A stretch of DNA of 64,000 nt from Nocardioides daedukensis (GCF_013408415.1 NZ_JACCAA010000001.1:1488001-1552000); one strand, 5' to 3'. Counted from the first letter of the stretch, positions 1 to 9,058 are shown. Notes: generated from the sequence alone by a model not told the origin. Numbers and translations: made by a program.

Positions 1-958
1 GCAGTGCACGATCCCCGATTAGCTCGTCGAGAGCCCGGACCAGGGACTCCACGGAACCAGGTTCGACCAGCCGGACCGCCTCGCCCAAGGTCTCCACGAC
101 GCCGCCGACGCGGGTGACCACCACCGGCAGGCCGAGGCCCATCGCCTCGAGCATGCTGATCGGCATTCCCTCCCAGTCGGTGGAGAGCACGGAAAGGTCC
201 GCGGCCGCCAGCAGCCGGTCGACATCGGTGCGCTCGCCGAGGAACAGGACTCGGTCGGTGATGCCCAGCTCTGCGGCGAGGGCTTCGAGCCCGGGTCGGT
301 TGGGGCCGTCGCCCGCGAGCAGGAGCAGCGGCTCCCCGGCCACTCGGGCCCACGCTCGCAGGAGGATGTCGTGTCGCTTCTGAGGCACCAGCCTGGCCAG
401 ACACACCGCGACCGGACGCTCAGGTGCCAACCCCAGCTCGTCCCTGGCTGTGGCTCGGTCGTGGACCGGCGGCGGAACAACGGCGTTCTCGATCGTCGAG
501 ATCCGTTCCGCCGGGAAACCCTGTCCGGCCAGTTGGCCGGCCACGTGCGGCGAGACTGCCACCACGTGGTCGGCGGTGTGCCGCAGGATCCGGGCGGCTG
601 CGGGAAGCTGCTCCGGGGGTACGCCGTGCAGCGTGGTCACCACGGGAACTCGTCGGCCCACCCCGATCCGGGCGACCAGGGTCGCCTTCACGTTGTGGCA
701 GGTGACCAGGTCCGGACCGAGGCGGCCGGCCGCACCACGCAACCTGCGCACCGCCCCGGTCAGTTCGCGGGGACTTCGTCCGGTCATGGGTACGTCGACC
801 AGCTCGACGCCGTGCGCTGCTGCACCGTCGGCCCGGAAGCCGCCGCTGCTGGCGAGCTGCACCCGGTGCCCTCGTTCGACCATGTCGCGGGCCAGGGTCG
901 CCGCCACCACCTCTGCTCCTCCGGTACCCATGGTGGGAATCACCGACAGCACCTTCAT
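1..958 (-). CDS. GT4-family glycosyltransferase, C-terminus beyond window
   Basis: Retaining GT-B glycosyltransferase that probably adds a sugar to a lipid-linked surface polysaccharide at the inner face of the membrane. The ATG at 958-956 opens a frame (MKVLSVIPTMGTGGAE) that reads without a stop to the window edge, about 319 residues. The start has the glycine-rich loop TGGAE of the GT4 donor fold. Near the visible end is the EX7E-type donor motif, seen as EGMPISMLEAMGLGLPVV. Family members are about 360-390 residues, so only the last 40-70 residues should be missing. The start overlaps the stop of the upstream glycosyltransferase by 4 nt (ATGA), so the two are translationally coupled. It is the most distal gene of the minus-strand polysaccharide operon seen here. 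Sugar specificity cannot be read from the sequence. Confidence 0.88.
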   Translation of the reverse strand, partial: MKVLSVIPTMGTGGAEVVAATLARDMVERGHRVQLASSGGFRADGAAAHGVELVDVPMTGRSPRELTGAVRRLRGAAGRLGPDLVTCHNVKATLVARIGVGRRVPVVTTLHGVPPEQLPAAARILRHTADHVVAVSPHVAGQLAGQGFPAERISTIENAVVPPPVHDRATARDELGLAPERPVAVCLARLVPQKRHDILLRAWARVAGEPLLLLAGDGPNRPGLEALAAELGITDRVLFLGERTDVDRLLAAADLSVLSTDWEGMPISMLEAMGLGLPVVVTRVGGVVETLGEAVRLVEPGSVESLVRALDELIGDRAL

Positions 959-2073
959 GGCGCCACCTCCTCGTAGACCGACATCAAGTTCTGTGTGCAG
1001 CGGGTCAGGCTGAATTGCCCAGCCGCCCGCAGCCGTGCGCTCTCCCCCATCGCCCGGCGCATCGCCGGGTCGTCGTGCAGCGTGCGGAGTGCAGCGGCAA
1101 GGGCGCCGTCGTCACCGGTGGGGACGAGCAGCCCGTCGATGCCGTCGCGGACGACCTCCGGGATCCCCCCGGCACGCGAGGCCACCACCGGCAGGCCGCA
1201 GCTCATCGCCTGGAGGATCGCCATAGGGCAGGCCTCCGCGGCCGAAGGCAGCGCCAGCAGGTCCGCACCACGCAGGCGTCCGGCGGGGTCGGGGTCGAAG
1301 CCGACCAACTCGACCCGGTCATCGGACCCGGCGGCTGCCATCGTCTCCTCGACCCGACCGCGCTCCGGGCCGTCCCCGATCAGCAACAGACGGACCCCGG
1401 GCACACTCGCCGCGGCCCGCACGAGGGCTGGCACCCGCTTGACGGGAGCCATCACTCCCAGCCAGGCCACCGTGGTCGTCCGCTGGTCCGCGGGCGGCCG
1501 GGGGTACGACGTACCCTCGGCGCCCCAGGCTTCGTCGATGCCGTTGTGCACCGTGACCACCCGTTCGGGAGCGACCCCGACGTGGTCACGTGCGTAGCGG
1601 GAGATCGCCTCGCACGGAGTGACGACCCGGGAGCGAGGGATTCGCGAGAGCCAGCGTTCGGCGGTGAAGTTGGTGCTCCGCAGGGTGCGACTGGCGGCAA
1701 CCAGGCGCAGGTTCCCCGGCACCAGGTCGGCCAGCGGATCAGGAACGCCGTGCAGGGTGTAGACCGTTCCGATCTCGTGTCGGAGGGCCAGCAGCCGACC
1801 GACCAGACCGGCACGGCGGTCCTGGCAGTGCAGGACGTCGGGACGGATCGAACTGATCGTGCGGGACACCGCCCGGGCTCCGGCAACGTCGAACTTGTCG
1901 CGAATCGCGGCCACGTGGACCCGCACCGTGGTGCCGGCCAAGGCCGACTCCAGGTCCGGGTCGGGCGTGACCAGGTGACTCTCATGGCCCAACCGGGCCA
2001 ACTCGCGCGCGACGTCGACGGCGTGGTCGACAGGCCCTCCGCGTTCCTGGGTGACGAACTGGACTACGCGCAT
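955..2073 (-). CDS. GT4-family glycosyltransferase
   Basis: A 372-residue GT-B glycosyltransferase of the GT4 clan, presumably acting on the growing polysaccharide repeat in the cytoplasm. The N-terminus MRVVQFVTQERGGPVDHA has the usual Rossmann start with a GGP loop. The C-terminal half holds the donor-site EX7E motif (EACPMAILQAMSCGLPVVAS) and the following RAGGIPEVV. Full length for the family. The start is supported by a strong AGGAGG about 7 nt upstream of the ATG. Its first 10 nt overlap the end of the Wzy-like gene, and its stop overlaps the next glycosyltransferase start by ATGA, so it lies inside one operon. Acceptor and donor are unknown. Confidence 0.9.
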   Translation of the reverse strand: MRVVQFVTQERGGPVDHAVDVARELARLGHESHLVTPDPDLESALAGTTVRVHVAAIRDKFDVAGARAVSRTISSIRPDVLHCQDRRAGLVGRLLALRHEIGTVYTLHGVPDPLADLVPGNLRLVAASRTLRSTNFTAERWLSRIPRSRVVTPCEAISRYARDHVGVAPERVVTVHNGIDEAWGAEGTSYPRPPADQRTTTVAWLGVMAPVKRVPALVRAAASVPGVRLLLIGDGPERGRVEETMAAAGSDDRVELVGFDPDPAGRLRGADLLALPSAAEACPMAILQAMSCGLPVVASRAGGIPEVVRDGIDGLLVPTGDDGALAAALRTLHDDPAMRRAMGESARLRAAGQFSLTRCTQNLMSVYEEVAP

Positions 2074-3458
2074 CGTGGACCTCCTGTCCGGCCACCCGGG
2101 TCCAGAGCCGCACCGAGCGCGGCCAACATCCAGATCGGGAGGTAGTACTGCTCACTGAGGAACGTCGCGGCACCCACCGTGCCGAACAGGGAGACACAGG
2201 TCGCGGCGGCGAGGAGCCGGTGCTGATCAGGCCCGGACCGGACGGCCCGGACCGCACCGCCACCACCCGCCGCAAGGAGCGCGAGGAAGGCGGCCAGCCC
2301 CAGCAGGCCCAGCTCGGCCGACACGTCGAGGAACATCTGGTGGACCACGTCATAGTGGGTGGGGTTGCTGCTGTCATTGGCCTGATAGGCAACGAAGTTG
2401 GTGCGGAAGCCCCCCGGCCCGGTGCCCAGCACCGGATGGTCGGCCGTCATCTCGGCGGCCATGCTCCAGGTGGCGAACCGGGAGGCGACGTTGGCATCGG
2501 CAACGTGCTGCTTCTCGTCCAGGCTTCGCTGCACCGTGGCCCCGACCGCCAGGAACCCGATGCCGACCAGGAGTGCCAGCACCCCGAGCGCGGCGACCAG
2601 ATGACGAGGTCGCACCAGGCGCATGACCAGCGCCACCGGCACCATCCCGATCACTCCGAGGATCGCGCCGCGCGAGAACGTGGCAAGGATGGCGACCATG
2701 ATGATGGCCGCCGCGACGGCAAAGACTGGCCGCCACCGCAGCGAGTCCCGCCACAGCAGGATCGCGAACGGCAGCGCGCAGGCCAGGTAGAACGCGAAGT
2801 CGTTTGCGTCCTCCATCGGGCCCGCTGCCCGTCCCCCGCCGGACTGGGCGAACGCGATGATCCCAACGACTGCTGCCGCGGTGCAGGAGATCACGAACGC
2901 AGTCACGACCCGGCGGGGCGGCAGTGAGTTGCGCATGGTGTCGACCAGCACCACCAGGACCGCCATGTAGGACAGGTAGCGCGAGGCAACTTCCATCCCC
3001 GCGGAGCCGTTCGGGTTCCAGGTCAGGGAGGCGAGCAGGACCACGAACAGGAAGCCCGTGGCCACGACCACGGGATGACGCACGGCCACCGGCCGCTGGT
3101 CCAACGCCAGCCGGACCAGCCAGGCACCGAAGAGCACCGCCCCGATGAGTTTCACCGAGGGACTGGCCAGTGCGGACAGGTAGTCGCCGAAGGGCTCGAC
3201 GGCCACATAGGCGAGCACCGCCCATTCGACCCGGAGCACCATGGCGGCAAGCACACAGAGCCCGACCACCACGACGGTGACCTCCAGTGGATGCCACACC
3301 GCCGCGAGCCCGCCGGCAACGATCGCAAGCATGAGCAGGGCTGCGGCACTTCCTCGCGTTGCGAACCGGCCGACCAGCGTCGACCGGTTCGCGCGACTCC
3401 GCCGTGCCAGCGTCGGGGGAACGGCGGCACGGGAAGCAGTGGGGGGCGTTGTGGTCAC
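2064..3458 (-). CDS. Wzy-like O-antigen polymerase/ligase family membrane protein
   Basis: A polytopic membrane protein of 464 residues with about ten to twelve hydrophobic segments. The large extracytoplasmic loop before the last helices carries HPVLGTGPGGFRTNF and HQMFLDVSAELGLLGL, the pattern of Wzy_C/O-antigen ligase (WaaL, Wzy) proteins. With a flippase two genes upstream it most likely polymerises lipid-linked repeat units on the outer face of the membrane. I chose the GTG at 3458-3456 because the frame further upstream lacks membrane-protein character and overlaps the deacetylase coding sequence. This leaves 7 nt between the deacetylase stop and this start. The Shine-Dalgarno is weak, so the exact start could shift by a few codons. 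A ligase role is the alternative. Confidence 0.85.
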   Translation of the reverse strand: MTTTPPTASRAAVPPTLARRSRANRSTLVGRFATRGSAAALLMLAIVAGGLAAVWHPLEVTVVVVGLCVLAAMVLRVEWAVLAYVAVEPFGDYLSALASPSVKLIGAVLFGAWLVRLALDQRPVAVRHPVVVATGFLFVVLLASLTWNPNGSAGMEVASRYLSYMAVLVVLVDTMRNSLPPRRVVTAFVISCTAAAVVGIIAFAQSGGGRAAGPMEDANDFAFYLACALPFAILLWRDSLRWRPVFAVAAAIIMVAILATFSRGAILGVIGMVPVALVMRLVRPRHLVAALGVLALLVGIGFLAVGATVQRSLDEKQHVADANVASRFATWSMAAEMTADHPVLGTGPGGFRTNFVAYQANDSSNPTHYDVVHQMFLDVSAELGLLGLAAFLALLAAGGGGAVRAVRSGPDQHRLLAAATCVSLFGTVGAATFLSEQYYLPIWMLAALGAALDPGGRTGGPRCA

Positions 3459-3465
3459 GGGACCA

Positions 3466-4281
3466 TCACCACCGGGGCGGCTTGCGGCTGCGCGACCGTT
3501 CGCGCAGGCGCATCCAAGTGAAGCCACCGTCGAGCTGGCGGCGGACGTCCTCGGGGCGGTCGAAGGCAAACGCGCGACGCAGCGCCAGCGGATCGTGTCC
3601 GACGGGGTTGCGGCCGCGGTCGACGGTGATCGCGACCTCATAGCCAGCGGCCTCGACCTGGTCGCGGATCGACGGGGTCCACCCACCCATGGGGTAGGCG
3701 AAGGAGAGCACCTCGCGGCCAAGCAGGTCCTCGAGCTGTGCTCGGGAGCGTGTGACCTCCTCGGCGACCTGGTCCGGTGAGAGTCCGGGCAGCCAACGGT
3801 GCGTGACCGTGTGAGATCCGATGTCGAAGCCGTCGTCGGCCACATCGCAGAGTTCCTGTCGGGTCGCCAACCGGGTCAGATGGCGGTCCTGCCCGGTGTC
3901 CCAAGGGAATGTCTTGTCACGACACAGGTAGCCACTGACGGCGAAGAGGGTGCCCGGCATGCCCCGGCGCTTCAGTTCGGGCCAGGCCACCTCCAGGACG
4001 CTGGCGTAGCCGTCGTCGAAGGTGAGCACGACCGCGCGCTCGGGCAGCTCACCACGCGCCAGCAGGCGCTGGGCCTCGAGCAGGGGCAGTACGGTTCCGC
4101 CCCACTCCTCGATCACGTCGAGCTGGCCACAGAAGTCGGACCGGCTCGTGGTGAGCCCGTCGGGCGCGTCTCCGACCCGGTGCCAACCGATCACGGTGAG
4201 GGTGGACGCACCCGAGACCGCGTGGGCGATCCGTGCCCCCGGTGTGGCGACGATTCCTAGCGCCCTGGTCATCGTCCTCAT
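3466..4281 (-). CDS. Polysaccharide deacetylase (NodB/CE4 family)
   Basis: A 271-residue NodB-homology deacetylase that would remove acetyl groups from N-acetylated sugars. The CE4 metal and catalytic motifs are visible: TFDDGY at residues 87-92 (motif 1, catalytic base and metal Asp), SHTVTH at 156-161 (motif 2, the two metal His), and FAYPMGGW further on (motif 3). There is no clear signal peptide or membrane anchor, so action may be cytoplasmic on the nascent repeat, or the protein may be exported by another route. Start at ATG 4281, which overlaps the flippase stop by ATGA; a longer in-frame extension runs inside the flippase gene and is rejected. The context suggests it trims HexNAc residues of the Wzx/Wzy polymer, leaving free amines. 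Confidence 0.9.
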   Translation of the reverse strand: MRTMTRALGIVATPGARIAHAVSGASTLTVIGWHRVGDAPDGLTTSRSDFCGQLDVIEEWGGTVLPLLEAQRLLARGELPERAVVLTFDDGYASVLEVAWPELKRRGMPGTLFAVSGYLCRDKTFPWDTGQDRHLTRLATRQELCDVADDGFDIGSHTVTHRWLPGLSPDQVAEEVTRSRAQLEDLLGREVLSFAYPMGGWTPSIRDQVEAAGYEVAITVDRGRNPVGHDPLALRRAFAFDRPEDVRRQLDGGFTWMRLRERSRSRKPPRW

Positions 4282-5789
4282 GGCCGACCTCCCGGGAGTT
4301 CGCCGGCGAGCAGGCCGGAGCGACGGCCCAGCAGCACGAGCGGCGACAGGTAGACCAGGACCATCAAGGCACCCACGAGCAGCAACCCGACCACCGAGAT
4401 CACGCTGCCGGGGAAGAAGTGGTGCGCCACGAGTGCGGCCACCGTCATCAGCACCGCACCCACTCCGACCGGGGCCAGTCGGACCGCGATCGACCTCCAG
4501 CCGAAGCCGGTGATCTGCTTCCGACAGACCAGCACGGCCGCAACCAGCATGGCTGCGCCGGCGACGAGCTGAGCCATGGCCACCATCTCGATCCCCCGAG
4601 CCGACCACCAGAACAACAGGGCCGCCAACAGGACAAGGTGGAGCAGATTGAGCAGGAACCCGTCACGGGTACGGTCGACCGAGTTCAGGGCGACCACGGC
4701 GAGGTGGACGAGACTGAGCACCAGGCCGTAGACCGCCAGCACGCGGAGTGCCGGCACCCCCGGGCCCCACTGATGGCCGAGCAGTTCGAGTTGGGGCGCG
4801 AGCAGGATCATCCCGAGATACAAGGGAAGGGTGAGTGTCACGAGCACTGTGACCACCTGGGCGAGCGCACGTCCGACGGCATCCCCCTCCAGACGGCACA
4901 GATGCGCGAACGCCGCGCCACAGAGCACCACCGAGACGAGGAGGTAAGGCATGTAGGCGAGCCGGAAGGCCATCGAGTAGATGCCCAACGGTTCCGGACC
5001 CAGGACCCTCGCCACGATCAGATAGTCGAGATTGAGCATCAGCAGCTGCAGGATGTTTGCGCCCGCGAGGTGGCCGCCGTACGAGACCAGCCCCGTCACG
5101 TCCGAGCCACGCCACCCCGGCCGGACCGGGGGCCGCATCGCCCAGCACAGCACCATGATCAACGCGGCCTGCGCCAGTTGTCCGATGACCAGTGAGTAGA
5201 CGCCGCGGCCGGACAGGGCGAGGAGGACTGCGAGCACCGAGCCCACCAGGGCGCCGATGATGTCCGGCACGACGCGCCGTTTGAAGGCCAGCTCACGACG
5301 GAGGAGTTCCTGGCTCACTCCCGCCACGCTGTAGAACGGCAGGCAGAGCATCAGCCCACGGATCACGTCGGCACCCAGGTCACCGGACCGGAGCGCGGAA
5401 CTGAGCCACGGTGCCAGCACCCAGGCCAGTGCGGTCAGGCCGAGGCCGAGGCCGAGGGCCAGGGTCAGCGCGCTGCGCGCGGCCCGTTCGACATTGCCCC
5501 GCCAGTAGACCAGGGCAGTGCTGCTGCCCAGATCGGTCACCGCCGAGGTCACGTTGAGAACCAGCGCACCGATGGCCAGGACGCCCAGGGCCGAGGGGGC
5601 AAGGATCGCGGCCAGGATCAGCAGGACCACGGTCTGGGACAGTTTGACGACGCCTGCGCCGAGGCCCAGCCATCCGGCACCGCGGACGCTCTGCCCCAGG
5701 GCTCCCAGCGGGCTGACGGGTTCGTCGGGTACGTCGGTCACGTCGGGGTCGGCGGACGCGATCCGCACGGATCGGCTCTCCTCGATCAC
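4278..5789 (-). CDS. Wzx-type polysaccharide flippase (MOP superfamily)
   Basis: A 503-residue membrane protein with about 12-14 hydrophobic helices and little soluble sequence, matching the PST/Wzx branch of the MOP exporters that flip undecaprenyl-diphosphate-linked oligosaccharides. It begins with a short acidic cytoplasmic tail of about 45 residues, and then GAGWLGLGAGVVKLSQTVVL starts the first helix, typical of the family. The start is GTG 5789-5787, which overlaps the upstream glycosyltransferase stop as GTGA; a longer in-frame extension lies inside that gene and is not coding. Together with the Wzy-like gene at 2064-3458 this identifies the locus as a Wzx/Wzy-dependent pathway. The substrate cannot be deduced. 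Confidence 0.88.
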   Translation of the reverse strand: MIEESRSVRIASADPDVTDVPDEPVSPLGALGQSVRGAGWLGLGAGVVKLSQTVVLLILAAILAPSALGVLAIGALVLNVTSAVTDLGSSTALVYWRGNVERAARSALTLALGLGLGLTALAWVLAPWLSSALRSGDLGADVIRGLMLCLPFYSVAGVSQELLRRELAFKRRVVPDIIGALVGSVLAVLLALSGRGVYSLVIGQLAQAALIMVLCWAMRPPVRPGWRGSDVTGLVSYGGHLAGANILQLLMLNLDYLIVARVLGPEPLGIYSMAFRLAYMPYLLVSVVLCGAAFAHLCRLEGDAVGRALAQVVTVLVTLTLPLYLGMILLAPQLELLGHQWGPGVPALRVLAVYGLVLSLVHLAVVALNSVDRTRDGFLLNLLHLVLLAALLFWWSARGIEMVAMAQLVAGAAMLVAAVLVCRKQITGFGWRSIAVRLAPVGVGAVLMTVAALVAHHFFPGSVISVVGLLLVGALMVLVYLSPLVLLGRRSGLLAGELPGGRP

Positions 5790-6946
5790 GGCCGAGCACC
5801 CGCCTTCTGGGGACGGGTGTGTCGAAGGACAGCGACGTCGTCCGGTCCGCCGACAAGATCGGCCGTCGTGCGCGCCACCGAGGACAGGGAGGTCGCGGTG
5901 ACTGATGTCCTCGGGAGCTCCCCTCCGCAGGCTCGGGCATAGGCATCGCGGAGGTGCTCGCCCTGACGTTCGATCGAGTGCCGTTCGGCGACGGCGTACG
6001 ACTCTCCCTGGGCCTTCAGCCATGCCTCTCGGTTGGTGAGGGAGACGAGTCGGGTGGCCATGGTGTCGACGTCGGCGGCCCGACCGGGCAGCGCAAGGCT
6101 GTCCAGCGCAGGAATGCTGCGCAGCACCAGCGGTACGCCGAGACCGGCAGCCTCGAGGATGCTGATCGGAGCGGCCTCCCAGGCCGCCGTGTGCACGTAG
6201 GCCTGAGCGTCGGCGAGACGGTCCAGCAGGGTGTCCCGGTCGATCCATCCCGTCACCCGGACCCCCGCTGCGGCGAGCTCACGCTCGCCCTCGGGGTCAC
6301 CGCCTCCGAGCCACTCCCACTCGAGATCGGGGGCGACGTGCTGGTCGACGTACCGCTTGAGGTGCAGGAAGTAGCGCCAGTCCTTCTGATGACTGATCCG
6401 ACCCACGGTCACCACTCGCAAGGGCTCACGGTGGACCGCCCGGGCATGCAGGTCGAGCGTGGTGCGGTTCGGAACGTAGGCGATCTCGTGGTGGCCGAGC
6501 TCCGCGGCAAGGTCCAGCTCGTTGGGGGCCACGGCCACGAGCAGGTCGGTGCGCGGGCTGAGCGCCCGCTCTACGGCAGTGAACAGGACGCGTTGCAGGG
6601 CAGAGATGTCACGTCGTTCGAAGGCGAAACAGTGTGGGCTGTAGACGATGCGCGTGCGATCGAGGCCAGCAGTGCGGACCAGCAGTCCGCCGACCGACGA
6701 GTGTGCGTGCACCACGTCCGGAAACAGCCGCCTCTGGAGGCGTCGCAGTTCTCGGATCGCCGTGACCGGATTGGTCGCCATCATGTGGACCGAGCTGAAC
6801 CCGGTGGCCAGGTCAGCTCCCGTGTCGTGCTGGGAGCGTGGTCGGGCGTAGAGGTGGTGATCGACGTCGGGCGTCGACTCCACCATGGCCAGCACCGACG
6901 AGGTGACCCCGCCGCCCATGGCTTCGGTGACGTGCAGCACGCGCAT
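5786..6946 (-). CDS. GT4-family glycosyltransferase
   Basis: A 386-residue GT-B fold glycosyltransferase. The N-terminus MRVLHVTEAMGGGVTSSV has the glycine-rich acceptor-site loop; VTVGRISHQKDW opens the C-terminal nucleotide-sugar domain and WEAAPISILEAAGLGVPLVL is the EX7E-type donor motif. It resembles capsular polysaccharide glycosyltransferases of the EpsF/WbpX kind, although specificity is not determinable. The last 50 residues or so are low in structure and may be a flexible tail. The ATG lies 5 nt after the stop of the coiled-coil gene, with no strong Shine-Dalgarno, so translation is probably coupled. The stop overlaps the flippase start. Confidence 0.9.
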   Translation of the reverse strand: MRVLHVTEAMGGGVTSSVLAMVESTPDVDHHLYARPRSQHDTGADLATGFSSVHMMATNPVTAIRELRRLQRRLFPDVVHAHSSVGGLLVRTAGLDRTRIVYSPHCFAFERRDISALQRVLFTAVERALSPRTDLLVAVAPNELDLAAELGHHEIAYVPNRTTLDLHARAVHREPLRVVTVGRISHQKDWRYFLHLKRYVDQHVAPDLEWEWLGGGDPEGERELAAAGVRVTGWIDRDTLLDRLADAQAYVHTAAWEAAPISILEAAGLGVPLVLRSIPALDSLALPGRAADVDTMATRLVSLTNREAWLKAQGESYAVAERHSIERQGEHLRDAYARACGGELPRTSVTATSLSSVARTTADLVGGPDDVAVLRHTRPQKAGARP

Positions 6947-6951
6947 GAGGT

Positions 6952-7974
6952 TCAGCGCCCCCGGACCGGCGAGTTGGCGTCACTGGGGCCACGGAAGAGC
7001 GAGCCCAGCGGGCGGCCCTCAGGTCCGGGTGCTGCCGCGGGAGCCGTTACGGAGTTGGTGTCTGAGGCAGCCTCGGGCGCGGGCTCTGCTTCGGGCTGGG
7101 GCACCGGCTGGGGCACCGGCTGGGGCACCGGCTGGGGTTCCGGCTTCGTGACCGGTTCCCAGTCCGCGGCACCGAGCTCGATCGCCTCGTCGGCGTGAGA
7201 CGTCGCGGACCGGGCAGCCGCGTCAGTGGCGATGCTCCCGAGGTCATCGAGGTGACCGTCCATCGTGGTCAACAGGGTGGTCAGTTGATCGGTGAACGCC
7301 TGCATCGTTGCCTGGGCATCGGCAATCGACTTGGCCGACCGGTCGAGCACCTCACGAGCTTCCGCCCGGTGCTGCTCGGCGTCACGTGTCGCGATGGCGG
7401 CCGCACGGGCGACGTACGACCGAGCGGCAACTCTGGCCTGGGTCATCGCGTCCCGCTCGGCGTTCGAGCGGACCGCCTCCGCCTCCTGTGCGGCGGAATC
7501 GCGGATCTCGGTCACCACCTGGTCAATGGAGGCACGCTGCTCGGCGGCCCACGCCGACAGCTCTTCGCGGGCCTGCTCGGCATGCGCCTCGGCCTCTTCC
7601 TGAAGGCGGGCGGCGGCCGCACGGGCATCGTCCAGAAGCTTTGCGGACCGCTTGGCCGCGCGATCACTCTCCTGCGCGGCGGCGTTGAGGATCCGCTGAG
7701 CCTCCTTCCGCGCAGTGGCCGTGGCCGACACAGCTTCGGCCTGCTCGGAGGCATCCGAGGCGATCCGGCGCAGGGGCGAGGCACTGTCCTCGACCTCAGC
7801 GGTACGGACCACCTCGTCGTCGAGCCTGCGGAACAGAGACTCGATGTCCTTTCCGGTCAGCCCTGGGGGGACATCGGTGTTGCCACTCGGCTTGGCTTCG
7901 CCTGCCGGAGCGCATGGGGGCGGTTCGTTGTGTGACGCGGTGGCGTCACCTCGGTCTCTTCCACGATTGAACAT
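6952..7974 (-). CDS. Coiled-coil protein with Ala/Glu/Arg-rich rod and PQPV repeat tail
   Basis: A 340-residue soluble protein of unknown function. Residues about 40-60 (GLTGKDIESLFRRLDDEVVR) form a short ordered start. Residues about 70-260 are rich in Ala, Glu, Arg and Gln with heptad-like spacing and no Pro, so they should form a long coiled coil. The C-terminus is Pro/Ala/Glu-rich with a tandem PQPV repeat, followed by an RPLGSLFRG segment. There is no signal peptide or membrane helix. The layout recalls DivIVA/Wag31-like or polar scaffold proteins, but no diagnostic motif supports that name. The start codon lies inside the 3' end of the GNAT-like gene (29-nt overlap), so it belongs to the polysaccharide operon. 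A role as a cytoplasmic scaffold for the synthesis complex is inference. Confidence 0.75.
   Translation of the reverse strand: MFNRGRDRGDATASHNEPPPCAPAGEAKPSGNTDVPPGLTGKDIESLFRRLDDEVVRTAEVEDSASPLRRIASDASEQAEAVSATATARKEAQRILNAAAQESDRAAKRSAKLLDDARAAAARLQEEAEAHAEQAREELSAWAAEQRASIDQVVTEIRDSAAQEAEAVRSNAERDAMTQARVAARSYVARAAAIATRDAEQHRAEAREVLDRSAKSIADAQATMQAFTDQLTTLLTTMDGHLDDLGSIATDAAARSATSHADEAIELGAADWEPVTKPEPQPVPQPVPQPVPQPEAEPAPEAASDTNSVTAPAAAPGPEGRPLGSLFRGPSDANSPVRGR
7094..7141 (-). repeat. 12-bp tandem repeat encoding PQPV
   Basis: Four consecutive 12-bp units inside the coiled-coil gene, on the plus strand GGCTGGGGCACC three times and then a GGCTGGGGTTCC variant. They encode PQPV-PQPV-PQPV-PE on the minus strand. 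The length is a multiple of three, so copy-number change would lengthen or shorten the proline linker without a frameshift. Confidence 0.9.
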
Positions 7975-9058
7975 GCCCCACTAGTGCGCGCAGAGATCCC
8001 GATGATCCATCCGACCCCGAACTTTTTTTCTGGACCATGCGACGCCACTGCCGGCCGACCGCGCTGCGCAGCGACGTACCTCCGACCAGGACAGCCAGAG
8101 CCATCCGCCCGCGGACCCCGTGGCCGGAGCGGAACCGCAACAGATCGCGTTCCGACGCGGCGAAGGAGCGCTTGAACGGCTCGGCTCCTCGCAGGAAATC
8201 GACCTCCACCAGGGCCGCACTGCACGCGTCCTCGATGGCGAGCGTGTCGATCACACTCCCGACGTGGTTGAAGATCGGGTCGAAGGAGCGGGCCGTCTGA
8301 TAGACGTTGAGTCGTCCGCCCACGACGAAGTTCATCAGCACCGCTCCCCACACACCTTCGTGCTCCGCAACGTAGAACTCCACCTCACCGACGGCGGCGC
8401 CCGCCTCGGCAGCACGTCTGATCCGGGACATCTCCTGCAGCAGCTCGGCCCTGTCCTCGCGCACCGCGTGCAGCTCCGTGAACCTGTCCAGGGCCGGCCC
8501 CACTTCCTCGGGAGAGACCCGACGACACCGCACTCCGGAGGCCTCGAGACGCCGCTGCTGTTTGCGGACCCGCTTGAGGAAGGTCTTGGACCGTCGCGCG
8601 AAGTAGTCCTGGGCGGTTCCGGACAGGACTTCGTGGATCGCCACGTCCGAGGTGCTGACCCGCACTCCCGGGAGGGCATCAAGGAGCCAGGCATCCTCCC
8701 GGATCCCATCCAGGTCGAAGATTCGAGCGCCCGGTGAGGTGGCCCAGTCACGGAGGGCTGCGATCACCTCCGGAACGTGGTCCGGATCGGCAAGCAGGTC
8801 GAGATGATCCGGGCAGAGCTTGCCGCCTCCGAGGACCTCGAACCTGTCCACCCCCAGCCAGCGTCGACGCTCCAGGGCCAGTCCGCCCAGCAGGCGGTCG
8901 CCCTCGAGAACGAGGACGAAGTGCGCACCGGGGCCGGCCACGCCGGAGAGCCACCAGGAGCGCGAGAAGGGAGTGGGTAGCGCCGCACTCAGCACCAGCC
9001 GGTCCCAGTCGCTGCTCCACGCCCCGAGTTCCGAGGCCTCAACGATCCGTGTTCCCAC
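7946..9058 (-). CDS. BioF2/CelD-like GNAT-fold protein
   Basis: A 370-residue protein with the layout of the BioF2-like acetyltransferase (CelD/FemAB-like) family often found in exopolysaccharide clusters. The N-terminal GNAT half has LPTPFSRSWWLSG and FVLVLEGDRLLGGLAL. A basic linker follows (SKTFLKRVRKQQRRLE). The C-terminal GNAT half includes VYQTARSFDPIFNHVGSVI and VDFLRGAEPFKRSFAASERD, the conserved YKxxF-like core of the family. It may transfer an acyl or aminoacyl group to a sugar or lipid carrier; the substrate is unknown. The start is GTG at 9058, and it overlaps the PAP2 gene by 20 nt and the coiled-coil gene by 29 nt, implying tight coupling. Confidence 0.78.
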   Translation of the reverse strand: MGTRIVEASELGAWSSDWDRLVLSAALPTPFSRSWWLSGVAGPGAHFVLVLEGDRLLGGLALERRRWLGVDRFEVLGGGKLCPDHLDLLADPDHVPEVIAALRDWATSPGARIFDLDGIREDAWLLDALPGVRVSTSDVAIHEVLSGTAQDYFARRSKTFLKRVRKQQRRLEASGVRCRRVSPEEVGPALDRFTELHAVREDRAELLQEMSRIRRAAEAGAAVGEVEFYVAEHEGVWGAVLMNFVVGGRLNVYQTARSFDPIFNHVGSVIDTLAIEDACSAALVEVDFLRGAEPFKRSFAASERDLLRFRSGHGVRGRMALAVLVGGTSLRSAVGRQWRRMVQKKSSGSDGSSGSLRALVGHVQSWKRPR

